From Microbispora bryophytorum (GTDB lineage Bacteria > Actinomycetota > Actinomycetes > Streptosporangiales > Streptosporangiaceae): a DNA stretch of 64,000 bases. The notes under the pieces were generated by a model that did no database searches, was not told where the DNA came from, and worked only from the letters and a program-made list of their open reading frames with translations. The position numbers were made by a program, and so were the translations under genes. The stretch spans positions 576,092-640,091 of the forward strand of contig NZ_VIRL01000002.1 of NCBI RefSeq assembly GCF_006874465.1, written 5' to 3'. Positions 17,119-31,290 of the stretch are shown one piece after another (positions within the stretch are counted from its first letter, which is position 1; each line of letters begins with the position of its first letter).

Positions 17119-17304
17119 GCCCGGCCTGCGCCCGTCCCGCGCCGGCCAAGAGTCGGGAAAGGGCCGCGTGGTTCTCCCGTCACGGGGGTATCGAGCGCGA
17201 TGTCACGAGCTCCGCACAGGGTGAAGGAGGGGCCGGTTCGACCGGAGTCCCGCCCGCGCCCGCCACGAGCGGTTCCGCCGCGATGAGCTGAGCGAGGAGG
17301 CGCC

Positions 17305-17466
17305 GTGCCCGCCCACACCGGTGAGAAGGCCCGCAAGACCGGCGTCTTCCACTGCGCCGTCTGCGGGGAGAAGGTGCCGGTCCGCGAGGGCGACACGATT
17401 CCGAAGTGCCCGAACGGCCACACCGAGTTCGACAGCCGCACCCAAGAGCCGGACAACCGCTCGTGA
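17305..17466 (+). CDS. small zinc-ribbon protein
   Basis: A 53-residue protein with two zinc knuckles, FHCAVCGEKV (CxxC) and KCPNGHTEF (CxxxH). It starts MPAHTGEKARKTGVF and ends in a short acidic/polar tail. Tiny zinc-ribbon proteins with this TGEKARKTGVFHC layout are common hypothetical proteins in bacteria. The GTG follows GAGGAGG (17294-17300), a strong site. It may bind nucleic acid or act as a metal store; no specific role is visible. The next gene begins 34 bases later and may be co-transcribed. Confidence 0.75.
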   Translation: MPAHTGEKARKTGVFHCAVCGEKVPVREGDTIPKCPNGHTEFDSRTQEPDNRS

Positions 17467-17500
17467 CCGGGCGGCGGCCGATGCCGGTGCCGCCGGGGCG

Positions 17501-17962
17501 ATGAGCCCCCGCGATTCGGTGGCCGGGGCCGCGATGGGCGTCCTTTCCGGCACGTGGGCGGTGATCGGCGGCGTCACGCTCACCTCCGGTTCCGGCACCA
17601 CCAGCGCGGCGCTGGGCGTCGTCCTGCTCACGGCCGCCGCGGCGATGCTCGTCCCGGCCCTCGCGGGCCTGCCCAAGCTGGTGGCCGCCGCCGTGATGGG
17701 GATGTCCGCCGCCAGGTTCGCGATCACCGGTGTCTACGAGCTCACCGCGTCCGCGGAATGGAGGACTACGGCGGGCGTCGCCGGTCTGGTGCTCGCGGTC
17801 GTCGCCTACTACGCCGCCCTGGCGTTCGAGCTGGAGGACGCGCACGGGCACGCGCTCCTCCCCGTGGCCCGCCTCGGCCGGGCCCGTACGGCGGTCCGGG
17901 GCGGCCTGCGCGACCAGACGAAGGGGCTGGCGCGCGAGGCGGGCGTGCGCGAGCAGCTCTGA
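17501..17962 (+). CDS. small polytopic membrane protein (GPR1/FUN34/YaaH-like half)
   Basis: A 153-residue protein with four predicted helices (about 12-30, 35-52, 60-80 and 90-110). The last helix and following text (GVAGLVLAVVAYYAALAFELED then HALLPVAR) resemble the C-terminal part of GPR1/FUN34/YaaH acetate-succinate transporters, where GEVLNE-x-x-GRTVLPIG ends the domain. It is shorter than the six-helix family and lacks the N-terminal NPxG motif, so it is a divergent or half-size relative at best. The ATG start has only a weak ribosome site. Confidence 0.5.
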   Translation: MSPRDSVAGAAMGVLSGTWAVIGGVTLTSGSGTTSAALGVVLLTAAAAMLVPALAGLPKLVAAAVMGMSAARFAITGVYELTASAEWRTTAGVAGLVLAVVAYYAALAFELEDAHGHALLPVARLGRARTAVRGGLRDQTKGLAREAGVREQL

Positions 17963-18116
17963 CGCTGCGAGTATCCGGGCCTGGGGGACCTCGCCGCGCA
18001 CCTGGCCGCCCTCCGCGGGGCACCCTCCGCCGGGCCCTGAGCGCGGTGCGGCGAGTGGTCGGCGCAGGTCGCGGGACGGTTGTCCGCGCCTCGCTCCGGG
18101 CCCGCCCTCTCTTGCG

Positions 18117-18131
18117 GTAACGTCACGTTAC
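18117..18131 (+). promoter_or_regulatory. palindrome and candidate -10 before lgt
   Basis: GTAACGT-C-ACGTTAC is a perfect 7-bp palindrome ending right at the lgt ATG. It contains TAACGT (TANNNT) eight bases before the start. No ribosome site is present, so lgt may be leaderless with a regulator or hairpin at the start. Confidence 0.45.
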
Positions 18132-19208
18132 ATGCCCCTCCTCGCCTCGATTCCCAGCCCGTCACAGGGGGTCTGGAATCTCGGACCGATCCCGATCCGC
18201 GCGTATGCGTTGTGCATCGTGCTCGGCGTCATCGTCGCCGTCTGGATCGGCGAACGCCGCTGGCGCGCCCGTGGCGGCGCCCCCGGGACGATCACCGACC
18301 TCGCGGTCTGGGCCGTGCCGTTCGGCCTTGTCGGCGGACGCCTTTATCACGTCATCACCGACTGGCAGATCTACTTCGGCTCGGATGCGCCCAAGCGGCC
18401 GATCGACGCGCTGTTCATCTGGGAGGGCGGCCTCGGCATCTGGGGCGCGATCGCCCTCGGCGCGCTCGGCGTCTGGATCGCCTGCCGCCGGCGCGGCATC
18501 TCCTTCACCGCCATCGCCGACACCCTCGCCCCCGGCGTCGCCGTGGCCCAGGCCATCGGCCGGTGGGGCAACTACTTCAACCAGGAGCTGTTCGGCGGCC
18601 CCACGAGCCTCCCGTGGGGCCTGGAGATCGAGCCGGGCCGCCCGGGAACCATCCCCGGCGCGACCACCTACCACCCGGCGTTCCTGTACGAGTCGCTGTG
18701 GGACCTCGCGCTCGCCGGTGTGCTGATCCTGGCCGCCCGCCGGTTCAGCCTGCGGCACGGCCGGGTGTTCGCGCTGTACGTCGCGGGCTACACGCTCGGC
18801 CGGTTCTGGATCGAGGGGCTGCGGGTGGACCCCGCCCACCACATCCTCGGCCTGCGGCTGAACCAGTGGACCTCGGTCGTCATCTTCCTGTGCGCCCTGG
18901 CGTACCTGTGGCTGGCCCGCAATCGCAAGGGCGAGGAGCCGCTGGGCGTGCAGGCCGGAGACACCGGCGCGGTCAACGGCGACCTCGCCCATGGGGGGGA
19001 CCAGGCCGACCCCGGCCACGGGCGGGACCAGGCCGACGAGCCGGAACTCCTGCGCGACGACGAGCGGGAGGACCGGGAGACGCCAGGCGGCGCCGGCGAT
19101 CCGCCCCCACCGGACGGCGAGCCGGGTTCCGGCACACCGGCGGCGACCGCGAGAGCGGGCGCGGCGAGCGACGGCGCGGCGGTGGAACCAGAGGCCGGCC
19201 AGCGATGA
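18132..19208 (+). CDS. lgt: Prolipoprotein diacylglyceryl transferase
   Basis: A 358-residue membrane enzyme that adds diacylglycerol to the lipobox cysteine of prolipoproteins. The Lgt signature AIGRWGNYFNQELFGGPT is intact, with IPIRAYALCIVLGV, VGGRLYHVITDW and GRFWIEGLRVDP as other conserved pieces. About seven helices span residues 15-275. The last about 80 residues are an acidic, Gly/Pro/Asp-rich cytoplasmic tail typical of actinomycete Lgt. Its stop overlaps the next ATG (ATGA). Clients in this window are the lipoproteins at 31211, 39502, 47248 and 48684. Confidence 0.95.
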   Translation: MPLLASIPSPSQGVWNLGPIPIRAYALCIVLGVIVAVWIGERRWRARGGAPGTITDLAVWAVPFGLVGGRLYHVITDWQIYFGSDAPKRPIDALFIWEGGLGIWGAIALGALGVWIACRRRGISFTAIADTLAPGVAVAQAIGRWGNYFNQELFGGPTSLPWGLEIEPGRPGTIPGATTYHPAFLYESLWDLALAGVLILAARRFSLRHGRVFALYVAGYTLGRFWIEGLRVDPAHHILGLRLNQWTSVVIFLCALAYLWLARNRKGEEPLGVQAGDTGAVNGDLAHGGDQADPGHGRDQADEPELLRDDEREDRETPGGAGDPPPPDGEPGSGTPAATARAGAASDGAAVEPEAGQR

Positions 19209-19924
19209 CGGGGGCCACGACGGGGGCGCGGGCCGAGATTCACCACGAGCACCGGGACGTCACCGGCGGCTGGTTACGCCCCGCGGTCTTCGGCGCGATG
19301 GACGGGCTGGTCTCCAACTTCGCGCTGATCGCGGGTGTCGCCGGCGGCACCGCGGAGACCAGGATCGTCGCCCTCGCCGGCATCGCCGGCCTGGCCGCCG
19401 GAGCGTTCTCCATGGCGGGCGGCGAGTACGTGTCGGTCGCCAGCCAGCGCGAGCTCGCCCAGGCGGAGATCGCCGTCGAGCGCCGGGAGCTGGAGCGGCA
19501 CCCCGAGGCCGAGGAGGCCGAGCTCGCCCGGATGTACGAGCAACGGGGTGTGGACCCGGAGACCGCCAGAGAGGTCGCCCGGCAGATCTCCCGGAACCCG
19601 GAGGAGGCCCTGGCGGTCCACACGCGGGCCGAGCTGGGCGTGGACCCCGACGACCTGCCCTCGCCCGTGCTGGCCGCCGTGTCGTCGTTCCTGTCGTTCA
19701 GCCTCGGCGCGCTGGTCCCGCTCCTGCCCTACCTGCTGGGCGTGCGGGGGCTGTGGATCTCCGCCGCGGTGTCGATGGTGGCGCTGTTCGCCGCGGGCGC
19801 CGTGGTCTCCCGGGTGACGGCCCGCAGCTGGTGGTTCAGCGGCCTGCGCCAGCTCCTGGTGGGGGCCGTGGCTGCGGCGCTGACCTGGGGCCTGGGCTCG
19901 CTGATTGGAACCGGCGGTCTATGA
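19205..19924 (+). CDS. VIT1/CCC1-family metal transporter
   Basis: A 239-residue protein of the vacuolar iron transporter fold. The family hallmark appears in helix 1 (FGAMDGLVSNFALIAGVAGG), and in AGLAAGAFSMAGGEYVSVASQREL with the conserved Met/Glu that line the ion path. A charged cytoplasmic helical region (residues about 90-150, EIAVERRELERHPEAEEAEL) forms the metal-binding domain. Three more helices close the protein. It likely exports or stores Fe2+/Mn2+. Overlaps lgt and the following gene by four bases each. Confidence 0.9.
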   Translation: MTGATTGARAEIHHEHRDVTGGWLRPAVFGAMDGLVSNFALIAGVAGGTAETRIVALAGIAGLAAGAFSMAGGEYVSVASQRELAQAEIAVERRELERHPEAEEAELARMYEQRGVDPETAREVARQISRNPEEALAVHTRAELGVDPDDLPSPVLAAVSSFLSFSLGALVPLLPYLLGVRGLWISAAVSMVALFAAGAVVSRVTARSWWFSGLRQLLVGAVAAALTWGLGSLIGTGGL

Positions 19925-20850
19925 CCAAGCGTAAGCGCCGCTCGTCCGCGCAGGCCGAGGGGCGGACCGGGGCCGCCCTCGCCGATCTGGGGCTGGACGA
20001 CCGGCAGCAGCGTGTGGTCGTGTGGTCGGTCACCGCTGGGGGAGTGCTGGCGATCGCCCTGGTGCTGACGCTGGTGGTCAACGCGATCGGGGGCGGGCAG
20101 TCGCAGTCGGCGCAGGGGTCGGGCGAGGTGCCGGGGGAGGGCCTGCCCGCGTCCTTCCAGTCCTGGCCGTCCCTCAAGGAACTGGCCCCGATTGCCGACA
20201 GGAAGGCCGACACCGCGCCGCTGACCGTCCAGGAGGTGTTCGGCGCGCGGACGCTCACGGCCGGGAAGGTCACGCTGCGCAGACTGGCCAGCCGTCTGGA
20301 CCAGGCCTGCGCGGGCGCCGTGTGGGGCGCCGACCTCAGCGAGGCCCTGGCCGAGGCCGGATGCGGTCAGGCCGTCCGCGGCCTGTACGCCACCGCCGAC
20401 GGGATGTACGTCACGCAGTACACCCTGTTCAACCTCACGGACGCCACGGCGGCCCAGTCGCTGGCGAAGTCGATGGAGTCGCTCTACCGGGGCGCCTGGG
20501 TGCAGCCGCTGGAGTCGTCGCGGGCGAAGTTCGGCGCCTACAGCGAGGCGAACGCCTACGTCCTGGGGCACTACCTCGGGGTGACCTGGATCGGCCGTGC
20601 CGACGGGGCGGAGCCGGGGGAGAAGGACGACTTCATCATGCTCGGCCTGGCCGCGCGGGAGGCCGAGAAGGCATTGTTCCGCCGCGTGGTCAAGGTGACC
20701 GGAGTGCCGTCGGACCCCGCGCAGCCGCCGGGCCCCGCCGACACCGCCCAGCCCACCGAGGAGCCCCCCTCCGAGCCGGGCGCCTCTCCTGCCGTGTCCG
20801 CGCCCGGCGCGAGCACGTCCGTGGAGCCGTCCGTCCCCGCCGCGCGATAG
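19921..20850 (+). CDS. membrane-anchored extracytoplasmic protein, unknown
   Basis: A 309-residue protein. A basic cytoplasmic start (MTKRKRRSS) and one helix at about 35-55 (VVWSVTAGGVLAIALVLTLVV) anchor it. An extracytoplasmic domain of about 190 residues follows, with two cysteines (DQACAGAVW and AEAGCGQAV). A Pro/Ser/Glu-rich tail ends the protein. The layout resembles other actinomycete hypothetical anchored proteins. No catalytic motif is recognised. It is coupled to the VIT gene by ATGA and is convergent with the BpsA-like gene. Confidence 0.75.
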   Translation: MTKRKRRSSAQAEGRTGAALADLGLDDRQQRVVVWSVTAGGVLAIALVLTLVVNAIGGGQSQSAQGSGEVPGEGLPASFQSWPSLKELAPIADRKADTAPLTVQEVFGARTLTAGKVTLRRLASRLDQACAGAVWGADLSEALAEAGCGQAVRGLYATADGMYVTQYTLFNLTDATAAQSLAKSMESLYRGAWVQPLESSRAKFGAYSEANAYVLGHYLGVTWIGRADGAEPGEKDDFIMLGLAAREAEKALFRRVVKVTGVPSDPAQPPGPADTAQPTEEPPSEPGASPAVSAPGASTSVEPSVPAAR

Positions 20851-20854
20851 CCCG

Positions 20855-20888
20855 GCACGGCAGCCCCACACGGCAGCCCCATACGGCA
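20855..20888. repeat. 13-bp short tandem repeat
   Basis: CACGGCAGCCCCA occurs twice head to tail and then partly a third time (TACGGCAG), just after the stop of the anchored protein gene. No gene lies in this 82-bp convergent gap. Confidence 0.6.
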
Positions 20889-20932
20889 GATTGGCGCGGT
20901 AGGACCGGCGCGATCCGCCCGGCCCGGTGTCG

Positions 20933-22561
20933 TCAGGCCGGGCTGGGAGCGTCGATTCGCGCCCTCATCCAGGCGAGGCGGTGGAGGGGGAGCTCCAGCA
21001 GGGTGGCGTCGAGGGCCCAGGGCGCGGCCTCCTCGACGGCGGCCCTGGCCTGCCGCTTGGTGAGCCCTGCCGCCCCTGCCGCCCCTGCCGGCCCTGCGGG
21101 CCCCGCCGCCCCTGCCGATCCTGTCGCCCCGGGCTCGGTGAGCGCCTCGCGCCAGGTGTTGGCGACCTTGCCGTGGGCGCTGTCCATGATCCTGCGCACC
21201 ACCCGGTCCGGTCCGCCGTCCGGGGGCGAGAGCCGTACGGCGTCGAGGGCGTGGCCCGCTTCCGAAGGCGCGGCGGTCAGGCGATAGACGGGGGCGAGCA
21301 GGTCGGCGAGCTCGGGCAGGTCGGCGACCGTGTCCGCCACCGGGCCCGCGGTGAGCACGCGTACATGCCGGGCGCGCGTCGCGAGCAGCAGGCGGGGCAG
21401 CGCGGCCTCCAGCCCCGCCGGCAGGGCGATCGCCACCCTTTCGGGGTCGGCGGCGTACGGCTTGGCCAGCAGGGTGGCGAGCCGGGTGCGCGGCACCTGC
21501 GGCAGCAGGCCGCGCGGCCAGTCTCCGGCGAGCAGGTCCGGCCCGAACGCGGTCACGGCCGCCTCGTCCGGCGGCGCCGCCGGGGCGGACTCGACGGACT
21601 GGGGGCCCTGGGTGTAGATGGCCGTGGCGAGGCGGTCGAGCCGGGCGGCGATCGCCGGCCACGTCTTCGTGGTGGGCCGCAGGACGTACAGGTCCGCCGC
21701 GCTGCCGATCGCCTCCGCCCCGTGATACCGGTTGAAGTGCGGAAATATCGCCTCGTTTAGCAAGTTGAGGTCGAAGAGGGCTTTTTGTACCTTCAGCGCG
21801 AGCATCGGGGTGCGCTCCGAGGCGCCGTACGCCACGAGGATCCGCCCCCGGTCGCGGTCGCGCAGGCCCTCGGCGGCGCGGGCGGCGAACAGCCCGATCC
21901 CCTCGGGCGTGTACGGCGGGTCGGTGATCGCGAGGTCGGCCCAGCCGCGCAGCGACGGGGGCAGGCCGAGGCGCAGGTCGGTCCAGCGGGTGCGCACCCC
22001 CAGGTCCTGGGCGTCGATGTACTCGAGGATGCGGTCGTCGACGTCGGCCACGGCGACCTCGGCCTCGGGGTGGATCATCCGCACGGCGAGCGAGGTCAGG
22101 TCGTGGTCGCCGACGCACAGCAGGCGGGCGCCGGGCAGCCAGAACCGCCGCCCCAGCAGGAGGGCGCGGCGCAGCACGGTCTCGGCGGTCGCGGAGACGT
22201 GGTCGAGCGCGTGCCGTCCCCGGGGGGCCCCGGCGATCAGCGTCTCCAGGCGTTCGAGCGTCGCGGAGTGCTCCGCGACCATTCCGGCGACCGGATTCCC
22301 AAGACCGGAAATATCCGTAACAATACTGACGTTGTAGCGGTTGACCTGATCACTGGGGATACGGACACGGTCGCCGCTGTGCTCAAGGGGGAGCACACGC
22401 AGCAGCGACTCGATCGTCCGCCGCGACGTCGCGGTCTCCCTGACCAGGTCGCCCAGAGTCCACCAGCGGCCGCCGGACAGGAGCGCCAGCGCTCCGCGCA
22501 GGCGCAGGCCGTCCACGCCGGCCTCCGCCAGCAGTTCGTCGATCGCCTCATGACCACTCAT
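20933..22561 (-). CDS. BpsA-like branched polyamine synthase (bis-aminopropyl spermidine synthase family)
   Basis: A 542-residue protein. An N-terminal winged-helix part (WTLGDLVRETATSRRTIESL) precedes a Rossmann aminopropyl-/methyltransferase-like core with LLCVGDHDLTSLAV and the active-site loop AITDPPYTPEG. This is the BpsA (former DUF43) arrangement; archaeal and thermophile BpsA makes branched polyamines from spermidine. A long C-terminal extension is specific to actinomycetes. It contains a collagen-like run of Gly-Ala-Pro triplets (about residues 483-500), encoded by a 9-bp repeat near 21060-21130. Actual substrate unknown. The ATG is leaderless, six bases after a TATGGT box. Confidence 0.72.
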   Translation of the reverse strand: MSGHEAIDELLAEAGVDGLRLRGALALLSGGRWWTLGDLVRETATSRRTIESLLRVLPLEHSGDRVRIPSDQVNRYNVSIVTDISGLGNPVAGMVAEHSATLERLETLIAGAPRGRHALDHVSATAETVLRRALLLGRRFWLPGARLLCVGDHDLTSLAVRMIHPEAEVAVADVDDRILEYIDAQDLGVRTRWTDLRLGLPPSLRGWADLAITDPPYTPEGIGLFAARAAEGLRDRDRGRILVAYGASERTPMLALKVQKALFDLNLLNEAIFPHFNRYHGAEAIGSAADLYVLRPTTKTWPAIAARLDRLATAIYTQGPQSVESAPAAPPDEAAVTAFGPDLLAGDWPRGLLPQVPRTRLATLLAKPYAADPERVAIALPAGLEAALPRLLLATRARHVRVLTAGPVADTVADLPELADLLAPVYRLTAAPSEAGHALDAVRLSPPDGGPDRVVRRIMDSAHGKVANTWREALTEPGATGSAGAAGPAGPAGAAGAAGLTKRQARAAVEEAAPWALDATLLELPLHRLAWMRARIDAPSPA

Positions 22562-22567
22562 GCGCAA

Positions 22568-22573
22568 ACCATA
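22568..22573 (-). promoter_or_regulatory. -10 box of leaderless BpsA-like gene
   Basis: On the minus strand TATGGT is followed by TTGCGC and then ATG (22561), with no ribosome site. It is another instance of TANNNT six bases before a start. Confidence 0.55.
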
Positions 22574-22635
22574 TCCACGGCGCTGACCTGTGAAGGTTCG
22601 CGAAGCGGACCTGGGGGGCACTATTCCGGCAGCGT

Positions 22636-22659
22636 GTTGTAATCTCTAAGCACTACAAC
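22636..22659 (+). promoter_or_regulatory. inverted repeat upstream of gltB
   Basis: GTTGTA (22636-22641) and TACAAC (22654-22659) form a 6-bp inverted repeat with a 12-bp spacer. A TAATCT -10-like box overlaps the left arm. It lies about 60 bp before the gltB ATG and is a plausible operator in the promoter. The binding protein is unknown. Confidence 0.4.
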
Positions 22660-22719
22660 CGCAGCAGGGCCAGCGTCGTCCCTCTGTTCCACGCAGACGT
22701 TGACGACGGGAGTGACTAC

Positions 22720-27249
<4,530 letters not shown>

Positions 27250-27317
27250 CGCCGATGCGAATCACCGCGACCGTTTCCGTGACCGTTTCCCTGCAGGGAT
27301 AGAGGGGGGTAACACCG

Positions 27318-28802
<1,485 letters not shown>

Positions 28803-28808
28803 GGGATG

Positions 28809-28849
28809 CCGGCGGCCGTGGTCCCAGGGGACCGGACCACGGCCGCCGG
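28809..28849 (+). terminator. strong hairpin after gltD
   Basis: CCGGCGGCCGTGGTCC pairs perfectly with GGACCACGGCCGCCGG (16 bp) around a 9-nt loop, beginning six bases after the gltD stop. No U-run. Confidence 0.85.
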
Positions 28850-28995
28850 GATTGGGTCGTGCCAGGCACTCTCAAGGTGATAAAGCGGGCATATGCCATT
28901 TCGGTGGCCGGGGTTGCGAGCGCATACGGCTGCCGGGAGGATGCTGAGCCCGGACGAGGGCCCCGGCACCAGGGGCCCGCCATCGAGGAGGATCG

Positions 28996-30678
28996 TTGTA
29001 CGCACGGGGGCGGCTCGCCGGGGCCATCATGTCCATCACGCTGCTCGGCGGGCTGGGGGCCGCGGCACCGCCGGGGGCGGCGGCCGCGCCCGAGCCCGCG
29101 CAGAACTACCTGGTCTTCTACAAGGACGGCGGCTCGGCCGCGGCGCAGCGGGCGGCCGAGACGGCCGGAGGAACGGTCCAAGCGCGGGACGACAAGCTCG
29201 GCTACCTCATCGTGCGGGCGTCCGACCCCGAGAGGATCGGCGCCGACCCCTCCGTGATCGGCGTGACACTCGACCGTCCCATCGGCAAGATCGCCGACGT
29301 GCCCGCGCCCTCCGGCGTCCGGCCCGCCGAGAACGTCGGCCCCATCGAGCACGTCGGGGCCGCCGAGCACGCCCGGTCGGCCGCGAAGCATGTCAGGTCA
29401 GCACAGGGCGGCGACCCGCTCTCCGGCCGCCAGTGGGATATGAAGATGATCGGCGCCACCCCGGCCGGGTCGTACGCCAAGGCCCGGGGCAGCCACAAGG
29501 TGCTGGTGGGCGTCATCGACACGGGCGTCGACGGCAGGCATCCCGACATCGCGCCCAACTTCAATCGGGCGCTCAGCCGCAACTTCGTCGTGGACCAGCC
29601 GACCGACGACAACGGCAAGGCGCTCGACGGGCCCTGCGAGCACAAGGGCTGCAAGGACCCGGCCGACGTGGACGACGACGGCCACGGCACCCACGTCGCG
29701 AGTACCATCGGCTCGCCGATCAACGGCATCGGCGTCAGCGGGGTGGCCCCCGACGTGTCGCTGGTCAACCTCCGCGCCGGCACCGACTCGGGCTTCTTCT
29801 TCCTCAAGCCCACCATGGACGCCCTGGAATACGCCGCCGACGTCGGCGTCGACGTGGTCAACATGAGCTTCTACGTGGACCCCTGGACGTTCAACTGCGC
29901 GAGCAACCCGAGCGACACGAACAGGGAGCAGTTGGAGCAGCGGGCGATCCTGGAGGGCATGCGCCGCGCGGTCAAGTACGCCCGCGCGCACGGCGTCACG
30001 CTCGTCAGCGCGATCGGGAACGAGGGCCTCGACCTCGGCAAGGTGAAGACCGACTCCTCCAGCCCCGACTTCCCGAAGGGCGTGGAGAAGAAGCGGTCCG
30101 TCGACAACACCTGCCTCAACGTCCCGGCCGAGCTGGACGGCGTCATCTCGGTGTCCTCCGTCGGCCCCGGCGGGCGCAAGGCGTCGTACTCCGACTACGG
30201 CGTCGAGCAGACCGACATCGCCGCGCCGGGTGGCGACATGTTCGACGGGGGCACCGACCTCAAGGGCACGAGCCGGGAGATCCTGGCCGCCGCTCCCGAG
30301 AACGTCATGCGCGCCAAGGGCCTCATCGACGCCGCGGGCAAGCCGAAGACGTCCTCGGTGATCCGCGACTGTCACCACGGCACGTGCGCCTACTACCAGT
30401 ACATGGAGGGCACCTCCATGGCCGCGCCGCACGTCACCGGGGTGGCGGCGCTGATCATCGGCCGGTTCGGCAAGCCGGGCAAGGGCGGGCTCCAGATGGA
30501 CCCCGCGCAGGTGGAGCGCCTGCTGTACGCGACGGCGACGCCGAAGGGCTGCCCGGCGCCCCGCACCTACCGGTACGGCACGGGCGAGAGCCAGGTCTGC
30601 GAGGGGCCCACGGCCAAGAACGGCTTCTTCGGCCACGGCCTGGTCGACGCCGCCCGGGCCGCCACCGCCGCGCCCTGA
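28996..30678 (+). CDS. Secreted subtilisin-like (S8) serine protease
   Basis: A 560-residue exported protease. A signal peptide (LAGAIMSITLLGGLGAAAPPG) is followed by an inhibitor-like propeptide to about 140. The catalytic triad is D175 in GVIDTGVDG, H230 in DDDGHGTHVAS and S474 in GTSMAAPHVTG. The oxyanion Asn is in VSAIGNEG. Several cysteine pairs (GPCEHKGCK, DCHHGTCAYY, CPAP, VCEG) suggest disulfides. No cell-wall anchor or C-terminal P-domain is seen. The TTG start follows GAGGAGGA. It has its own transcript between the gltD terminator and DUF2784. Confidence 0.92.
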   Translation: MYARGRLAGAIMSITLLGGLGAAAPPGAAAAPEPAQNYLVFYKDGGSAAAQRAAETAGGTVQARDDKLGYLIVRASDPERIGADPSVIGVTLDRPIGKIADVPAPSGVRPAENVGPIEHVGAAEHARSAAKHVRSAQGGDPLSGRQWDMKMIGATPAGSYAKARGSHKVLVGVIDTGVDGRHPDIAPNFNRALSRNFVVDQPTDDNGKALDGPCEHKGCKDPADVDDDGHGTHVASTIGSPINGIGVSGVAPDVSLVNLRAGTDSGFFFLKPTMDALEYAADVGVDVVNMSFYVDPWTFNCASNPSDTNREQLEQRAILEGMRRAVKYARAHGVTLVSAIGNEGLDLGKVKTDSSSPDFPKGVEKKRSVDNTCLNVPAELDGVISVSSVGPGGRKASYSDYGVEQTDIAAPGGDMFDGGTDLKGTSREILAAAPENVMRAKGLIDAAGKPKTSSVIRDCHHGTCAYYQYMEGTSMAAPHVTGVAALIIGRFGKPGKGGLQMDPAQVERLLYATATPKGCPAPRTYRYGTGESQVCEGPTAKNGFFGHGLVDAARAATAAP

Positions 30679-30873
30679 GCCTTCCCGGGGCGCTCTTCCC
30701 GGGTCCGCCCGGGGGCTGCCCTGTGCTTCTCTCCTGGGCCGCTTCCTGGGGCTGCCCTGGGCCTGCCCGGGCGGCCTTGGGGCTCGTCCGCACCTGAGTA
30801 CGCGCCTGAGTAGTCCGCCGGATGCCCGGCGGGCCGTGGCGGCCTACCCTCCTTCGCGGAGGAGGGCAGAACG

Positions 30874-31290
30874 ATGATCTACCGGCTCGTCTGGCAGGCA
30901 ACGATGGCGGCGCATTTCCTCGTCATCGCCTACATCGCCCTGGGCGGCTTCCTCGCCTGGCGGCGGCCCCGGCTGATCTGGCCGCATCTCGCGCTGTGCG
31001 CCTGGGGGCTGGTGCAGCTCGCCGGGCTCGCGGAGTGCCCGCTGACCGCGCTGGAGAACTGGGGGCGGGCCGGGGCGGGGGAGCGCGGCCTGCTGCCCGG
31101 CGGCTTCATCGACACCTACATCGAGGGCGTCGTCTATCCGGAGGCGTACGTCTGGCACGTGCGGTGTGCGGTGATCGCCGTGGTGCTCGTCTCCTGGGCC
31201 GGTCTCGCGATCAGGATCCGCCGACGCCGCACACGTCCTGGGCGTACGACAGGAACGCCTGCTGCACCGGAGCCGGGGGCGTTGCGATGA
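30874..31290 (+). CDS. DUF2784 membrane protein
   Basis: A 138-residue protein with three to four helices. It has the DUF2784 signature HFLVIAYIALGGFLAWRRP near the start and LAECPLTALENWGR followed by the FIDTYIEGVVYP loop. A last helix (VIAVVLVSWAGLAI) and a basic tail complete it. Function unknown. The ATG follows GGAGGAGGG. Its last 80 bases overlap the 3' end of the convergent lipoprotein gene (31211-31290), so the basic tail is encoded opposite another protein's C-terminus. Confidence 0.8.
   Translation: MIYRLVWQATMAAHFLVIAYIALGGFLAWRRPRLIWPHLALCAWGLVQLAGLAECPLTALENWGRAGAGERGLLPGGFIDTYIEGVVYPEAYVWHVRCAVIAVVLVSWAGLAIRIRRRRTRPGRTTGTPAAPEPGALR

Noticed and set aside
17200..17286. A 28-codon Pro/Arg-rich frame before the zinc-ribbon gene
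   Set aside because: Too short, no convincing ribosome site and composition of non-coding GC-rich DNA.
17554..20850. Several long Arg/Gly-rich plus-strand frames over lgt, VIT and neighbours
   Set aside because: They are out-of-frame readings of genes with clear family motifs; only the in-frame downstream parts from 18132, 19205 and 19921 are real.
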